DNA of 64,000 nucleotides from Lophius americanus (GCA_037951165.1 JBBDHG010000187.1:1557501-1621500), one strand, 5' to 3'. Counted from the first letter of the stretch, positions 27,701-36,642 are shown. Numbers and translations: made by a program. Notes: a model not told the origin generated them from the letters alone.

Positions 27701-30700
27701 ACTTTACGGAGGCTGCCCTCTGCTCCTCAAGGAAGAGTTGAATGCAGAGATCTAGTTTCACAATGTATATGTACTATTTACTAAACTTGATAACAAAAGT
27801 ATACATTATCGTAATTACATTATAATTCCTGTTTTTCTTTAAAGGTTATGTGTACACGTACTACTAATACAAGAATCTTGGATATTTGTCACCTATACAG
27901 GCCTGCCCCTTCCTGTACGCAGATAAAACCCTTCTCAATAAACACATTTAATTTACAAATGGCTGTATCCTGTTGTAATTTACGCTAATCATGTAATTAT
28001 TTTATATAAAATATAATGAAACTAATCATGAGCTGCAGCTAAAATATGGTCGTGCTGGGAATGTAGAAAAACTGCTGCCCACTTCAAAAACTAATATCAA
28101 AAAATTTACAAAAATTAACAACTGGTTCCAGCTGGATTAAACACACCCAGACCTGATAACGTTCACAACGTCATCCCTCACATAAACCATTTTTAGAAGC
28201 AGGAAGTCTGCTCAGGTGTTTCCCCAGTAGCACACTATACCCACATAAGAAGAACTCCAGGACGGATGAGGAAGAAGGTGAGCGCGGGAGGCCATATAAA
28301 CTATTTCTAAAGGCCTGATCAAGAGTCTGAGAATGACAATGATCCCAAGCAGCAGAGTAAAGTCCACCTTTGAATGTCTTGAAAGGAATAAAATTTAAGT
28401 TTTGGAGTGTCCCTGTCAAAGTTCTGTACCTGAACACCATTGAAATGCTGTGTTGGCACCTGAAAAGAACCGTTCACGCTCACAAACCGTCCAATGTGGC
28501 TGCACTAAATCCCATCGCAAAGAAGAATGGGCTAAAGATTCACCACTGTGACGTCAGACTGGTCATAAATGGAGCTGTTTGGTTGCAGTTGCCTTTGTTT
28601 GAAGGGTTTAGATGCAACACAGTTGAGTTTGAGATACATTTAAGAATAGAGGAAAGCAGGACAGGGTCTAATACTTTTTCCCAGAACTGTTAAGGGAGCC
28701 AAGGTTTGAACCGGCATGTCAGAGCCGCACTGCTAGCATTGTTAAAAGTTGGATTAAAACTAAACAACTTGACTGTCGTACATGGTCAGATCCTCCTCTG
28801 ACACAATGGCAAAGCATGAAGGGTTTACGCCCTGCTGCTCTAAAACAAACTAAAAGCAGAAACTTCTCATGTTGTCTGGCTTTTTTTTTTTCTTTACCAG
28901 CATAAATGTCTGAGAGGAAACGAAAGCCATCTGTTCCAGCTGGACTTCCCCCCTAAAACTGAACACTTAGGATCAAAAAACACTGCACACTCTCATTTCA
29001 GGTTTTCTCAGCTAACCATCCGTCCAATGAGACGACAGTTTGTGGCACTGTGGGCATGTGGCATTTAGCCACATGACCATAAAACATCAGCTTCATCTCA
29101 AATTACTCAACATCAACTTTGAAAGAGTCAGAGATGCTGAAGAGCAGATATCAAACCTCACCTTCTTTAGACTATAGCCAGCGTGGAAAATGATTGGAGG
29201 CAGCAAAATGTTGAAGAACACTTCAGGGTCAAAGGTCACCTGTAAAAGAACATACATTAAAAGGAATGCACATTTGAGTAAATGTGACAAATACAGAATT
29301 CATGTTTTTTCTCTGACTGCTACCTTTCGCAGCATGTCATTCTGCTCCACATTGTTGATCTCTCTGGAGTTGATCTCTCCTTTGAGAGTGTACTCAAAGA
29401 ACTTGCCGCTGACATTGAGCAGCAGGGTGCTGACGGGCCCCTCCTTCAGTGTACAGCTCGGGGGTGTCTTGTTGTGGTAGCTGGTTGCAGGGATGCCGTA
29501 CCGAAGAATCACACCCACCAGCAGCCCTGAGGAAATCAAAGGAGGAAACGAGACCGAATGTGAACGGAAAAAGTAAATGGCTGCAGACACAGCCGTGACA
29601 AGAAATCTGCTAATCAGTTATGTGGGATCGTGAATCACATTCAGATACTTCTGTTTTACAAGCAGGGCAAAGGAATGACAATGAGTCAATGGTTAGCAGA
29701 GAACGGTGGAGAGCTAAAGCCCGGAAGAAGGGAATGAGGGAGGAAGCTAGCTAACATAAATCCTCTGGCCAGACATCAATTATCTGCAGGACACGTTGCA
29801 AAGCAAAGCTGCCAGCGCTGCGTTCATTCTGAGAAGCAGTTACCAGCGGGTAAACTTCAGGCCTCCCATCCTGGCATTGGACTAACCACAGAATAAGTTT
29901 CGGTAGAAGATCCGTTTTCAACAATCATTGAGAGTTTCGGCCTGTTCTCTCAGTTTCTTGAAAACCATACTGAAATCATAAAATAAAATGTCATTCCAGC
30001 TGAAGGGATGTTTTTGGAATAATAATGATAATAGTAATCATCATCATGAGCATCTTGAAATCAGTGGACATTGAGCAGGTCCACAGCAGCAGATGCAGCC
30101 ACAGACCATGTGACCATGCAGGCTAAGAAAGCACAAAGGCTCCAGGGACAAAGTCAAGTTAGTAACATGCATTAATCCAGTAACATGCAATAAAGTGAGA
30201 GGGGTGTATAAAGAGGGACAGTGAGAGAGGAAGAGAGAAAAGCTCAATGCATCATGGGAGATTCCCTAGCAGTCTAAACCTGTAGCAGCATAGCTAAGAG
30301 CTAGCTTAGGCCAGCTCTTAGCTATGCTGCCTAATTATAAGCTTTATCATAAAGGAAACTTTTAAGCCTACTTTTAAATGTACAGAGGGTCTCTGCCCAC
30401 CGAACCGAGACTGTGAGATGGTTCCTCAGAAGAGGAGCCTGATAGCTGAACGCTCTGGCTCCCATTCTACTCCTGGAGACTCTAGGGACTTAAAGTAACC
30501 CTGCATGCTGGGAGCGCAGTGTTCTGGTTGGACAATATGTAACTATGAGCTCCTTCAGATACGTTGGTGCCTGACCGTTAAGGGTGTTGAACACGAGTAG
30601 AAGGATTTTGAATTTGATTCTAGATTTTACCTGGAGTCAATGCAGGGACGTAGTATAGAAGAGATATGTTCTCTTAACCTGGTTCTGGTCAGCACACGGG

Positions 30701-33700
30701 CAGCAGCGTTGTGGACTAGCTGGAGGGGCTTCAGAGACTTATTGGGACTACCTGCTAGTAGGGCGTTTCAGTAATCACACCTGGAAATAATAAATGCACA
30801 AACTAACTTTTCTGCATCTTTTTGCGACTGAATTTGCCGTATTTTGGAATTTTACGCAGACCAAAAAAGGCAGTCCTAGAAATCTATTTTGTGTGGGAGT
30901 CAAAGGTCATATCCTGATCAAAGATAACTCCCAGGCTCCTCACAGTGGTGCTGGAGGCTATGGTCATACCATCCAGAGTAGTTATATTATCAGATACATT
31001 TCTCGTAAGGTGCTTGGGTCCCAGCACAATAACTTCAGTTTTATCTGAATTTAATAATAACAAGTTGCAGCTCATCCAGGTCTTAATGTCTTTGAGACAC
31101 GCCTCTAGTTTGGATAAATGATTAGATTCACCTGGTTGATAAGTACAATTGTGTGTCTTCTGCATAACAGTGAAAGTTTATGGAGTTTTTCCTGATACTG
31201 TTGCCTAAAGGGAGCATATATAATGTGAATAAAATTGTTCCAAGCACAGATCCCTGGGGAACACCATGGGTGACTTGCTATGCATGGAGGATCATTGTAA
31301 ACAAATACATATTGAGATCTGTCACATAAATAGGACTTAAACCAATTGAATGCAGTGTCTTTGATGCCAATTAAGATTTCAAGTCTTTGTATTAGAATTT
31401 GGTGGTCAATAGTATCAAATGCAGCAGTAAGATCCAACAAGACCAGAACAGAGACCAGACCCTCATCAGATGCATTAAAAGGTCATTTGTAACTTTGACC
31501 AGTGCTGTCTCTGTACTGTGGTGAACTCTAAACCCTGATGGGAAATCCTCAAATAAACTATTATAACACAGGAAATCACACAAGTATTCGGCTAACAACT
31601 AAGGTTAGATATCGGCCTGTAATTTGCTAAAGCCTCTGGATCAAGTGTCGGCTTTTTAAGCAGCGGTTTGATTATGGCTATTTTAAAGGACTTTGGTACG
31701 TAGCCTGAATTTAAAGACAGATTGAAGATTTCTAATAGACAGTTGCTGACTAAGGGTCAACTTTCGTTAAGTAGACTAGTTGGGATAGGGTCTAGGAGAC
31801 AGGTTGTTGTTTTGGATGAGGAAATAAGGGAAGTTAATTGTTTTAGATCAATAGGACTGAAGCGTTCCAGATCTGCTCCAGGTCTATCTGTTGTTTCCAA
31901 GAACATAGTCCTGGGGCGTAAACTTGAGCCAATTGAAGGCACCAGAATGCAGATTTAGCTAAAATGCCCGAATATGGGTGGGTAAATGAGTGCTTCAGTT
32001 GAATTACTCTCGAAAAAAGGCAACTTTTGGATAATATTGTTATAATTGTCGCAAACTAGACTCTATCTATCCAAGCAGCAGAGTGTGCAACAGGTTATCG
32101 AGTGCAGACAACAGGAAATGATGTGTGCATACCACAGGATATGGTCAACTATCAAGCTTGTCAGCACATTTATACTGGTGATAGTCCATGAACATAATAG
32201 CAGTGTGCTCAAACGGAACTTCAGCATAACAAACTGGATCCAGAATCTAAGTATAGGCACAAGGTTTTGACAAAGCTAATGATCACTTCATACTAATTCT
32301 GCATGTTTATTAATACATAATTCATGCACATGAATAAATGCTGTGTTATTCTATTAACCCAAATGCTGGATGCTGCTGGCAGATAGACTGGCTGGGTTTG
32401 ACCAAACAGTGCATTAATTATAATGACCCAGGACAGTTGATAAGAGCTGGAAACTGAAACCCCGCACCAGTATTATTTTCAAATTCCAAAGTTATTATGC
32501 AGATGTCAGCTTGACCGGATCTTCAACCACTGCTCCAGTAGGTGATAGCGTGCATTTGCATTTATTTGTTTATTATATGACATTTGACATTTAATTAGAC
32601 AGCTAGCGCGCTTGCTATCTTTCCCGCATAACAAGGTAGCTATCTAGATAGTTATTTCATCAGATTTTAACATCAATATTTAAGGAAAAGAAATCCATAA
32701 TTTTAACCAATGGCAATTTTTTTATTTGATTTGAAACAACAGCATTGTAAATTTGACCATTTATGAGTCAAACACCAAACCCAACCCCGTTGAGTCAAAC
32801 CCAAACAGCCCATAGCTTAGTAAGTACCTTCCTGACCAACAACTGGGATGCCATACAAACCCAAATTGGGGTTATTTTTATCCGAGCTGTTTTTTAGATT
32901 TTGTGCTCAAAAGCCATTTTCTTTAGTCACGAACCCACCTCTGGAAAGTAACGAATGTATCAGCAGTCATCAAGGTTTCTGTGTTTACCTTTTCTCTTTC
33001 AGTGCTTGTCTGATTAGTTTCCTTCGTGTTTTGAATGTTTGGATTCACCCGCTTAAAATTTGCTCAATGTATTAGTTGTTCAGTTGTTGTTTAAGTATTT
33101 CGAAATTGTGAACGTAATTTATTTCAAACAAATCTTGTTAGTCAGTGTCAATGTAAAGTTGAACCTACAACCACAACCTGACATTCATTTGAAGTTGAAA
33201 AAGGAAACTGCTAAATAAAGTTTTATCAAAAAACGGGATCATCAAAAAACAAGTCAAAGTCTATTTTCATGTGAAATTTTTGGTTAATGAGTGACAACTG
33301 CAGAAACGAACTCACTGATAAGGTATGAGTAAGAACTAAACACAGATGTGGCACATCTGCCTTTACTGTGTTCTACGTGAAATACTTCAAACAGCTGAGT
33401 CCAGCGTTAGACAACACACTCCATCATACGTGGTGTTAGACACTATTACCACATAAGATGGAGTTACACTTGCAATGAAAGGATGCCAAAAAATCTTTTT
33501 TCAGTTTAGGTATGATGCAATGGAGACTATTCTTTGTTTCTGTGGCTACCATGTAAGAATGATCACAAACGCAGATAAATACACCCAGACTGAACCTGTT
33601 CCATGAGTAACATTATGAATTCTGTTTTTTTCTGATTTTTTTGGCCTTTAACAGCAAAAGAACAGGTGATTGCCTCTTTTGTGTCCCCAACCAAAGGGAG

Positions 33701-35410
33701 CATATAGTTTAACCCTTATCTGTCTGTCCAAATGGTCTGACTGAAAAATAATCTATCCATATCTCCTTGAAAACAGCATAATCCACTTATTTTTACATTT
33801 TCAGGCACATTTGAACTCAGGGAATGTCACATATGTTGGCCCGCATTCACATGTTATAAAGGTTATAGTCTATCGGGGGGGGGGGCTTTGTCCTTGGACA
33901 AATGTTGTCAAGTTTAATGATTATATTGGATGGATACTTAGAGGTGACTTCAACTTCAGCCAATTCATGTGGACGATGAGTACATAAAACAAGCAAGTCA
34001 GCATGCATTTAAATATTTTTCCTCATTTGCAGAATAAATATTTAGAAAGGTTTCCATAAAAGAACTGTTTGTAGAGCAACTGTCAAATGGTAGGTGATAG
34101 ACCTTGAATACTCTTGGAGATACACTGAATTAACCCAAATCCGAGAAGAGGATAACACACTTTCACTGTGAAAATCTATAGTTTTGGCAGAATTCTTCAC
34201 ATCACTAACATTTAATTAACAAAACATTTGCAGTATTATTCTGTGTAAATTACCAATTTTGCTCATATGTAGATTTAAATACAAAGTATAAAACGTTTCA
34301 CCATTCAGCAAGAACATTCCCTTATCACAAGATAAATAATATACTTATATAGCATATTATTAGCATTCTATATGCAAATATGGTATGGTTGATTTTAAAG
34401 CAAAAAAAAAATCTAAGTGCTGATGCATCTTGAAATAGTAAATGCTCTGATATGTACTCAAATAAGCACTTTGAAGGACATGCCTGCAAACTTGACTAAA
34501 GCTTGTGTCATATGAATCTAATAGTAATTACATTTTAAGGATCTAGAAATTGTATTTCATGTTATGTAACTAACGTTCACAAGCAAAGAATGTATTCAGC
34601 ATGAATGACCACTATGGGGATCACATGTAGAGGAAAAACCATTAAAAACGAAGACATCAATTCTTTATTAGTGAGTGATTATGAGTTTTTTTGCTTGTTT
34701 ATTCTCTGTTTTTAATATGTGTTTTATGTTTGTTCTGTGTGATATGCACTGATACACCATCATGACTGAAAGGTGACAGAAGACATATAATCTTTTGTTG
34801 TTTTCTATTTAGTTTAAATTCCGTCGTGTAATGCAATGACCTTGATTAATAAAATATAGGGAGCTGAAAATCAGATAATTGTGAAAAAAAAATTCATGCG
34901 TACATATCATTAAATGTCAGAAAAATAACCTGGCCAGGAAACCACAGATATCGGAAAAATCTAGTTTTAGAACAGTAACAAAGTATGTGTACTTCATTAC
35001 TTGCAACCTCTGGCTATAAACAATTGAAAACAAAAACATAAATAGAAGCATTTCTTGAAATTTTTAGTTCAAGCAACCACAGTATATCTGATCATAAACT
35101 ACACCGGTATTTATTTTTTTGTTGTTGATTAATGAAGTGATAAATTAGAAATCTTTAATCAAACAGGGATGGAGGTGCACATGCAGCAGCCTTGTGGAGA
35201 TCTGGGACAGCGCCTTCTAGAAATGATGGACTGCTGGCCCAGCCAATGAGGAGCAGCGTGAGCCGGTGAGACGCAGATGCACGTCAGTTAATTTACTGAG
35301 GCTTTAATCATTTCTGCATCTTCAGTCTTCTCTCCATAGTACCTTCGTGCAGGAAACTGACTCATAAGTCAGGGCCAAAACTGCGGGAGGTTGCTGGTAG
35401 GTCAGTCGGA

Positions 35411-35441
<31 letters not shown>

Positions 35442-35770
35442 CGTGCTTGTGCGTGTGTGTGCGGGTGATTGTGCATTAAATAAATAATCCTATAAGCCTC
35501 ACCGTAAATCATCGCCAGTCCCGTCTCGTGGAGGAAACGGACGCGTCTGTGCTTGAAGAGCCATATGGTGAGAATGGTTAAGGTCAGCAGCAGAATGAAT
35601 GTCAGCAAATTGACGCTGTCCTGACGGTGACTCTCCTCTGCCTCCTTCTCGGTGGCAAGTTCCTCCAAACCGTTATCCTCCGCCTTCAGTCCCGACATCG
35701 CGCTCAGGAGGATCCACGCCGGCAGCATCGCGTGCCGCGCGCTCCTCCGTGGATGTGTGCAGGCGTCCAT
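4676..35770 (-). CDS. slc9a7: Organellar Na+/H+ exchanger NHE7 (SLC9A7), 16 coding exons
   Basis: This gene encodes a cation/proton antiporter of the NHE6/7/9 branch, expected in Golgi, trans-Golgi and endosomal membranes, where it exchanges lumenal H+ for Na+ or K+. Coding exons (descending): 35770-35503, 29526-29324, 29239-29162, 24760-24684, 24426-24314, 24219-24114, 23562-23421, 23283-23178, 21666-21578, 21109-20996, 20741-20630, 20311-20158, 12006-11943, 10187-10105, 8709-8604 and 4939-4676. They join in frame to 692 aa; human NHE7 is about 725. Visible features are a signal-like N-terminus (residues 13-30), a first membrane segment with the invariant stretch [19 protein letters not shown] (58-76), the [11 protein letters not shown] motif, ISATDP (241-246), the catalytic-type Asn273-Asp274 in [13 protein letters not shown], and a hydrophilic tail from about residue 520. 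I chose the ATG at 35770 because it has a strong ACCATGG context; the frame is open upstream but has no earlier ATG. Three introns are U12-type. slc9a6 is the main alternative, but sequence and synteny favour slc9a7. Confidence 0.95.
4940..8603 (-). other. slc9a7: slc9a7 intron 15
   Basis: Non-coding. It holds a degenerate DNA-transposon relic at about 7050-7860. At 6100-6180 there is a short repeat-like stretch around CACTGCTTCTCAGGGATGGG, wording that recurs in fish dispersed repeats. Nothing else is recognised. Confidence 0.7.
7050..7862. mobile_element. Degenerate non-autonomous DNA transposon (MITE-like)
   Basis: The right end, GAAACCAGTAAGGGGCCAAC then TTTTCAAGGCACTGTA, and internal text such as GTCCAGACTTTGGGACATTC are recognisable from a large family of teleost DNA elements whose tips resemble GGGGGCAAATACTTTTTCAC. 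No transposase frame survives. The left boundary is uncertain. The relic at 56248-56880 looks related. Confidence 0.5.
8604..8709 (-). CDS. slc9a7: slc9a7 coding exon 15
   Basis: Encodes residues 570-605: (N)[17 protein letters not shown], then [18 protein letters not shown]. The cysteine-rich stretch is a conserved part of the NHE6/7 tail. A near-consensus U12 branch site (TTTTCCTTAAT) lies 12-21 bp upstream. Donor GTGAGT. It is not an obvious open frame and was found by homology. Confidence 0.93.
8710..10104 (-). other. slc9a7: slc9a7 intron 14: U12-type GT-AG intron
   Basis: The 5' splice site reads GTATCCTTC from 10104 downward, matching the minor-spliceosome consensus. The 3' end has TTTTCCTTAAT at 8720-8730 and CAG at 8712-8710. 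This branch-site match is near perfect and sits at the short distance to the acceptor typical of U12 introns. Length 1395 bp, phase 2. Confidence 0.9.
9326..9346. repeat. (ATC)n microsatellite
   Basis: About seven CAT units in slc9a7 intron 14, the U12-type intron. Confidence 0.85.
10105..10187 (-). CDS. slc9a7: slc9a7 coding exon 14
   Basis: Encodes residues 543-570, [20 protein letters not shown] then LWYTFDH and the first two bases of Asn570. It ends at a U12-type GTATCCTT donor. Confidence 0.93.
10188..11942 (-). other. slc9a7: slc9a7 intron 13
   Basis: A 1755-bp intron, AT-rich, with no coding, RNA or repeat signal that I recognise. It includes three short direct repeats of ATCACAGC near 10275-10296. 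Confidence 0.6.
11943..12006 (-). CDS. slc9a7: slc9a7 coding exon 13
   Basis: A 64-nt exon, residues 521-542, encoding [20 protein letters not shown] then G in the cytosolic tail. The VGVDPDQD and FQVLQG wording is NHE7-like. Acceptor TTGTGTTTCAG, donor GTAAGA, phase 0. Confidence 0.92.
16206..16266 (+). other. Orphan exon-like segment encoding a coiled-coil peptide
   Basis: The 61-nt segment follows GTTATGTCCAG and ends at GAG|GTGAGG. Between these sites it encodes [20 protein letters not shown], a charged heptad-type peptide with coding-like codon use and higher GC than the flanks. It lies on the strand opposite slc9a7. No partner exons were found, so it may be an exon of an unknown nested gene, a relic, or chance. 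Confidence 0.3.
17703..17745. repeat. AAT-rich microsatellite
   Basis: An imperfect (ATA)n/(AAT)n array with single-base interruptions, in slc9a7 intron 12. Confidence 0.85.
20158..20311 (-). CDS. slc9a7: slc9a7 coding exon 12
   Basis: Encodes residues 470-521, [20 protein letters not shown] then [20 protein letters not shown] and [12 protein letters not shown], the last membrane helices. The donor GTTACA is the weakest in the gene. It precedes the 8.15-kb intron 12. Confidence 0.94.
20630..20741 (-). CDS. slc9a7: slc9a7 coding exon 11
   Basis: Encodes residues 433-470, [20 protein letters not shown] then [18 protein letters not shown]. The acceptor is CTGGCAG, with a TTCCTGAC branch-like motif just upstream. 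Donor GTATGA, phase 1. Confidence 0.94.
20742..20995 (-). other. slc9a7: slc9a7 intron 10: U12-type GT-AG intron
   Basis: The 254-bp intron begins GTATCCTTT and ends CTGGCAG. A TTCCTGAC motif at 20753-20760, about 12 nt from the exon, can act as branch site, although it departs from TCCTTAAC at two positions. Phase 0. The donor match is the main evidence. Confidence 0.82.
20996..21109 (-). CDS. slc9a7: slc9a7 coding exon 10
   Basis: Encodes residues 395-432, [20 protein letters not shown] then [18 protein letters not shown]. The donor GTATCCTTT matches the U12 consensus. Joining to exon 11 gives [11 protein letters not shown] where mammals have GAFVAIFLGRA. Confidence 0.94.
21578..21666 (-). 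CDS. slc9a7: slc9a7 coding exon 9
   Basis: Encodes residues 365-394, [20 protein letters not shown] then [10 protein letters not shown]. The acceptor TTGTCCGGCAG is fed by a (TG)24 run instead of a normal pyrimidine tract. Donor CAG|GTAGCA, phase 0. Confidence 0.94.
21667..23177 (-). other. slc9a7: slc9a7 intron 8
   Basis: A 1511-bp AT-rich intron. Its 3' end on the minus strand is the (TG)24 array. No gene is recognised; the frame at 21990-22295 has no family resemblance. Confidence 0.65.
21677..21724. repeat. (AC)24 microsatellite beside the exon 9 acceptor
   Basis: 48 bp of uninterrupted AC (TG on the slc9a7 strand), ending 10 nt before exon 9 begins at 21666. It replaces most of the pyrimidine tract. 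Confidence 0.97.
23178..23283 (-). CDS. slc9a7: slc9a7 coding exon 8
   Basis: Encodes residues 330-365, [20 protein letters not shown] then [16 protein letters not shown]. The exon is preceded by AC rather than AG, matching the AT-AC intron upstream. Donor GTGAGC, phase 1. Confidence 0.94.
23284..23420 (-). other. slc9a7: slc9a7 intron 7: U12-type AT-AC intron
   Basis: The 137-bp intron begins ATATCCTTTC and ends GCTGTGCAC, so its ends are AT and AC. A TCTTTAATT branch-like motif lies at 23294-23302. Only this splice restores the conserved protein VVTAL-VTKFTKL. NHE6-type genes are known from the literature as carriers of an AT-AC intron. Confidence 0.93.
23421..23562 (-). CDS. slc9a7: slc9a7 coding exon 7
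   Basis: Encodes residues 282-329, [20 protein letters not shown] through [20 protein letters not shown] to GVVTAL. It ends at a minor-class AT donor (ATATCCTT), so the reading frame appears to run on into intron if a GT donor is sought. Joined with exon 8 it reads VVTALVTKFTKL, the expected family sequence. Confidence 0.94.
24114..24219 (-). CDS. slc9a7: slc9a7 coding exon 6 (catalytic ND motif)
   Basis: Encodes residues 247-282, [20 protein letters not shown] then [16 protein letters not shown]. Asn273-Asp274 is the conserved pair that carries cation/proton exchange in this superfamily. The intron upstream is only 94 bp. Donor GTAAGA. Confidence 0.95.
24314..24426 (-). CDS. slc9a7: slc9a7 coding exon 5
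   Basis: Encodes residues 209-247, [20 protein letters not shown] then [17 protein letters not shown]. The ATDP motif lies in the ion-translocating core in related antiporters. Acceptor TCTTCTTCAG, donor GTAAGA. Confidence 0.95.
24684..24760 (-). CDS. slc9a7: slc9a7 coding exon 4
   Basis: Encodes residues 184-209, [20 protein letters not shown] then SCFVIG, the next transmembrane helix. The acceptor is CTTCTCCAG and the donor GTGAGC. The reading frame leaves two bases that join exon 5 as Gly. Confidence 0.94.
25870..26235 (+). mobile_element. LINE 3'-end relic
   Basis: The segment runs from CAGCGGCTGTTACG to GGAATTTCCCTCACTGGGAT then AAACAAAGTA. This resembles the 3' tails of teleost non-LTR elements, which end in a similar AATTTCCC...GGGATTAATAAAGTA sequence. 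The coding part is too decayed to classify. Confidence 0.5.
26710..27010 (+). mobile_element. tRNA-derived SINE-like repeat
   Basis: AGCTCAGGCAGTAGAAGGTC resembles an A-box head and GGTTGGTAGTTCCCCGG a decayed B box. They are followed by CAGTCTACATGTGGAAGTGT, a tail wording common to a teleost repeat family. A second head of the same type is at 27583. Confidence 0.5.
27080..27430 (+). repeat. Common teleost dispersed repeat
   Basis: Phrases such as CCTCACAGCAAGAAAGTTCC, CCGGTTTCCTCCCACTCATC, ACTGGCGACCTGTGTAGG and GGATAGGCTCCAGCCC belong to a very abundant fish interspersed repeat. The class is not clear from sequence. GGAAAGGCTCCAGCCCC also occurs at 27240, so the element may be a duplicated or nested copy. 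Confidence 0.6.
27583..27745 (+). mobile_element. tRNA-derived SINE-like head
   Basis: GGCTATAGCTCAGGAGGTAG contains TAGCTCAGGAGG, an exact fit to the RNA polymerase III A-box pattern. No clear B box survives and no cloverleaf can be drawn, so this is a SINE relic and not a tRNA gene. Confidence 0.5.
28140..28690 (+). mobile_element. Tc1-like transposase relic
   Basis: The plus strand reads [16 protein letters not shown] text at 28333-28370, then [20 protein letters not shown] and [15 protein letters not shown] at about 28430-28540. These match the C-terminal DLNPIE-LW-LKRAVHARKPSNVAEL region of Tc1-family transposases. Frameshifts and stops show it is inactive. The end GTCTAATACTTTTTCCCAGA resembles the element tip. 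Confidence 0.65.
29162..29239 (-). CDS. slc9a7: slc9a7 coding exon 3
   Basis: A 78-nt phase 0/0 exon (residues 158-183) encoding [20 protein letters not shown] and GYSLKK, the membrane segment shared by all NHEs. It is separated from exon 2 by only 84 bp, with a TTCTTTTACAG acceptor and a GTGAGG donor. Confidence 0.95.
29324..29526 (-). CDS. slc9a7: slc9a7 coding exon 2
   Basis: Encodes residues 90-157, from [11 protein letters not shown] through the lumenal loop to EQNDMLRK. The wording [15 protein letters not shown] is typical of NHE7 rather than other exchangers and contains an N-glycosylation sequon (NVS). The acceptor is TTTGATTTCCTCAG and the donor GTAGCA, phase 0. Confidence 0.93.
30285..30330. 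repeat. Perfect 18-bp stem-loop at LINE 3' end
   Basis: GCAGCATAGCTAAGAGCT (30285-30302) pairs with AGCTCTTAGCTATGCTGC (30313-30330) around a 10-nt loop. It lies at the 3' side of the L2-like fragment. Confidence 0.95.
30285..31960 (-). mobile_element. L2-like non-LTR retrotransposon fragment
   Basis: Minus-strand fragments in several frames give [17 protein letters not shown] (near 31760), [20 protein letters not shown] (near 31500), [20 protein letters not shown] (near 31410), [19 protein letters not shown] (near 31050) and [20 protein letters not shown] (near 30720). They are in the order of an L2-clade reverse transcriptase from mid-ORF to C-terminus. The catalytic-core region is broken by frameshifts, so the copy is 5'-truncated and dead. 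It ends in a stem-loop at 30285-30330. Confidence 0.88.
35411..35462. repeat. (GT)n microsatellite
   Basis: About 13 perfect GT units, then an imperfect GCGTGC/GT tail, 40-92 bp inside slc9a7 intron 1 from the exon 1 donor. Confidence 0.95.
35503..35770 (-). CDS. slc9a7: slc9a7 coding exon 1
   Basis: Encodes residues 1-90: a short variable head, a hydrophobic signal-like stretch, the family-conserved [16 protein letters not shown] block and the first membrane helix ending [12 protein letters not shown]. The donor is a standard GTGAGG after one base of codon 90. A GT-rich microsatellite lies 40-90 bp into the intron. The open frame continues upstream through a (GCA)n run, but without an ATG. 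Confidence 0.93.
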
Positions 35771-35787
35771 GGTGCAGGATGCCGCCG

Positions 35788-35808
35788 CTGCTGCTGCTGC
35801 TGCTGCTG
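35788..35808. repeat. (CTG)7 trinucleotide run in slc9a7 leader
   Basis: On the minus strand this is a (GCA)n run just upstream of the chosen ATG at 35770. It keeps the frame open as poly-Ala, but no ATG precedes it, so I place it in the 5' UTR. Confidence 0.8.
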
Positions 35809-36642
35809 TGGGCTCTCCGCCTTTATGACATCTCACTGCTGGAAGCTACGCACCGCCTAGACGAGAGAGCAAACAAGCTCGTGTTAGAAGAGCGACGAGC
35901 TCAGCCTTTTAAAGAAACACCAACTGCGCGTCGCAGAGAAACTGCGCTGCCCTTGTGGAGAAATCTCAAACTGTCTCCCAGCGAAGTGGGCTGAGTTCAC
36001 CCTACTGAGTCATTGTCCTGGGGTTCTGATGAGTCTGCATTTCACTGCTCCGTCCCTATCGTAACAGGAAACACACACGGACTGTTTGGCGGTTAAAGTC
36101 CTCTTTTTGGAAGAGAAGTACGAAATCCGCCGTGGGTTCTGCAGCCGCAGTGGCGCTAGCAGCGGGCCGCCGCAGGATGGAGACCCACAACGCACTGTCA
36201 AAATATTTGTGGAAAAACAGTATAAAAAGACAACCGTAATATTCCACAACAGTAAAATAGTGGATCAGTGCTAAGACGCACAGAATGAATCCATGAGAAA
36301 CCTGCTGACGCATCCGTCACGAACCATCGACAGTCAAGACGCTTTGAAAAACTTTGTCCTTTATAACATATCCTCGAAAAGTCCAGGATATTATTTATAA
36401 ATATATTATGGAATTGTCGTTTCCATCGCCCGCCACGGCCACGTCTACTGCAGATCATTTCTTATAACCTGATAACTCAAAACCTTTGGAAAAACAGGCT
36501 CATTTTCAAATCAGTAGCCACATAGACTTTAGTGTGAGGAAGAACTGGATAGATTTTTGGTAAGCTCTGTTGTAAATTTCCAACAATAGGGGAAATATAG
36601 TGTGCATTATATTATATATTATTGTATGATGTTATTGTTATA

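Larger units (their letters stand above)
24761..29161 (-). other. slc9a7: slc9a7 intron 3 (4.4 kb, repeat-rich)
   Basis: Contains a LINE 3' tail (about 25870-26235), tRNA-like SINE relics (about 26710-27010 and 27583-27745), a common teleost dispersed repeat (about 27080-27430) and a Tc1-like relic (about 28140-28690), all on the plus strand. No other gene is supported. Confidence 0.65.
29527..35502 (-). other. slc9a7: slc9a7 intron 1 (6.0 kb)
   Basis: Contains the L2-like LINE fragment (30285-31960), in the same orientation as the gene, and a (GT)n microsatellite near exon 1. From 32000 to 35160 I see only AT-rich sequence, with a G10 run at 33877-33886. Confidence 0.65.
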
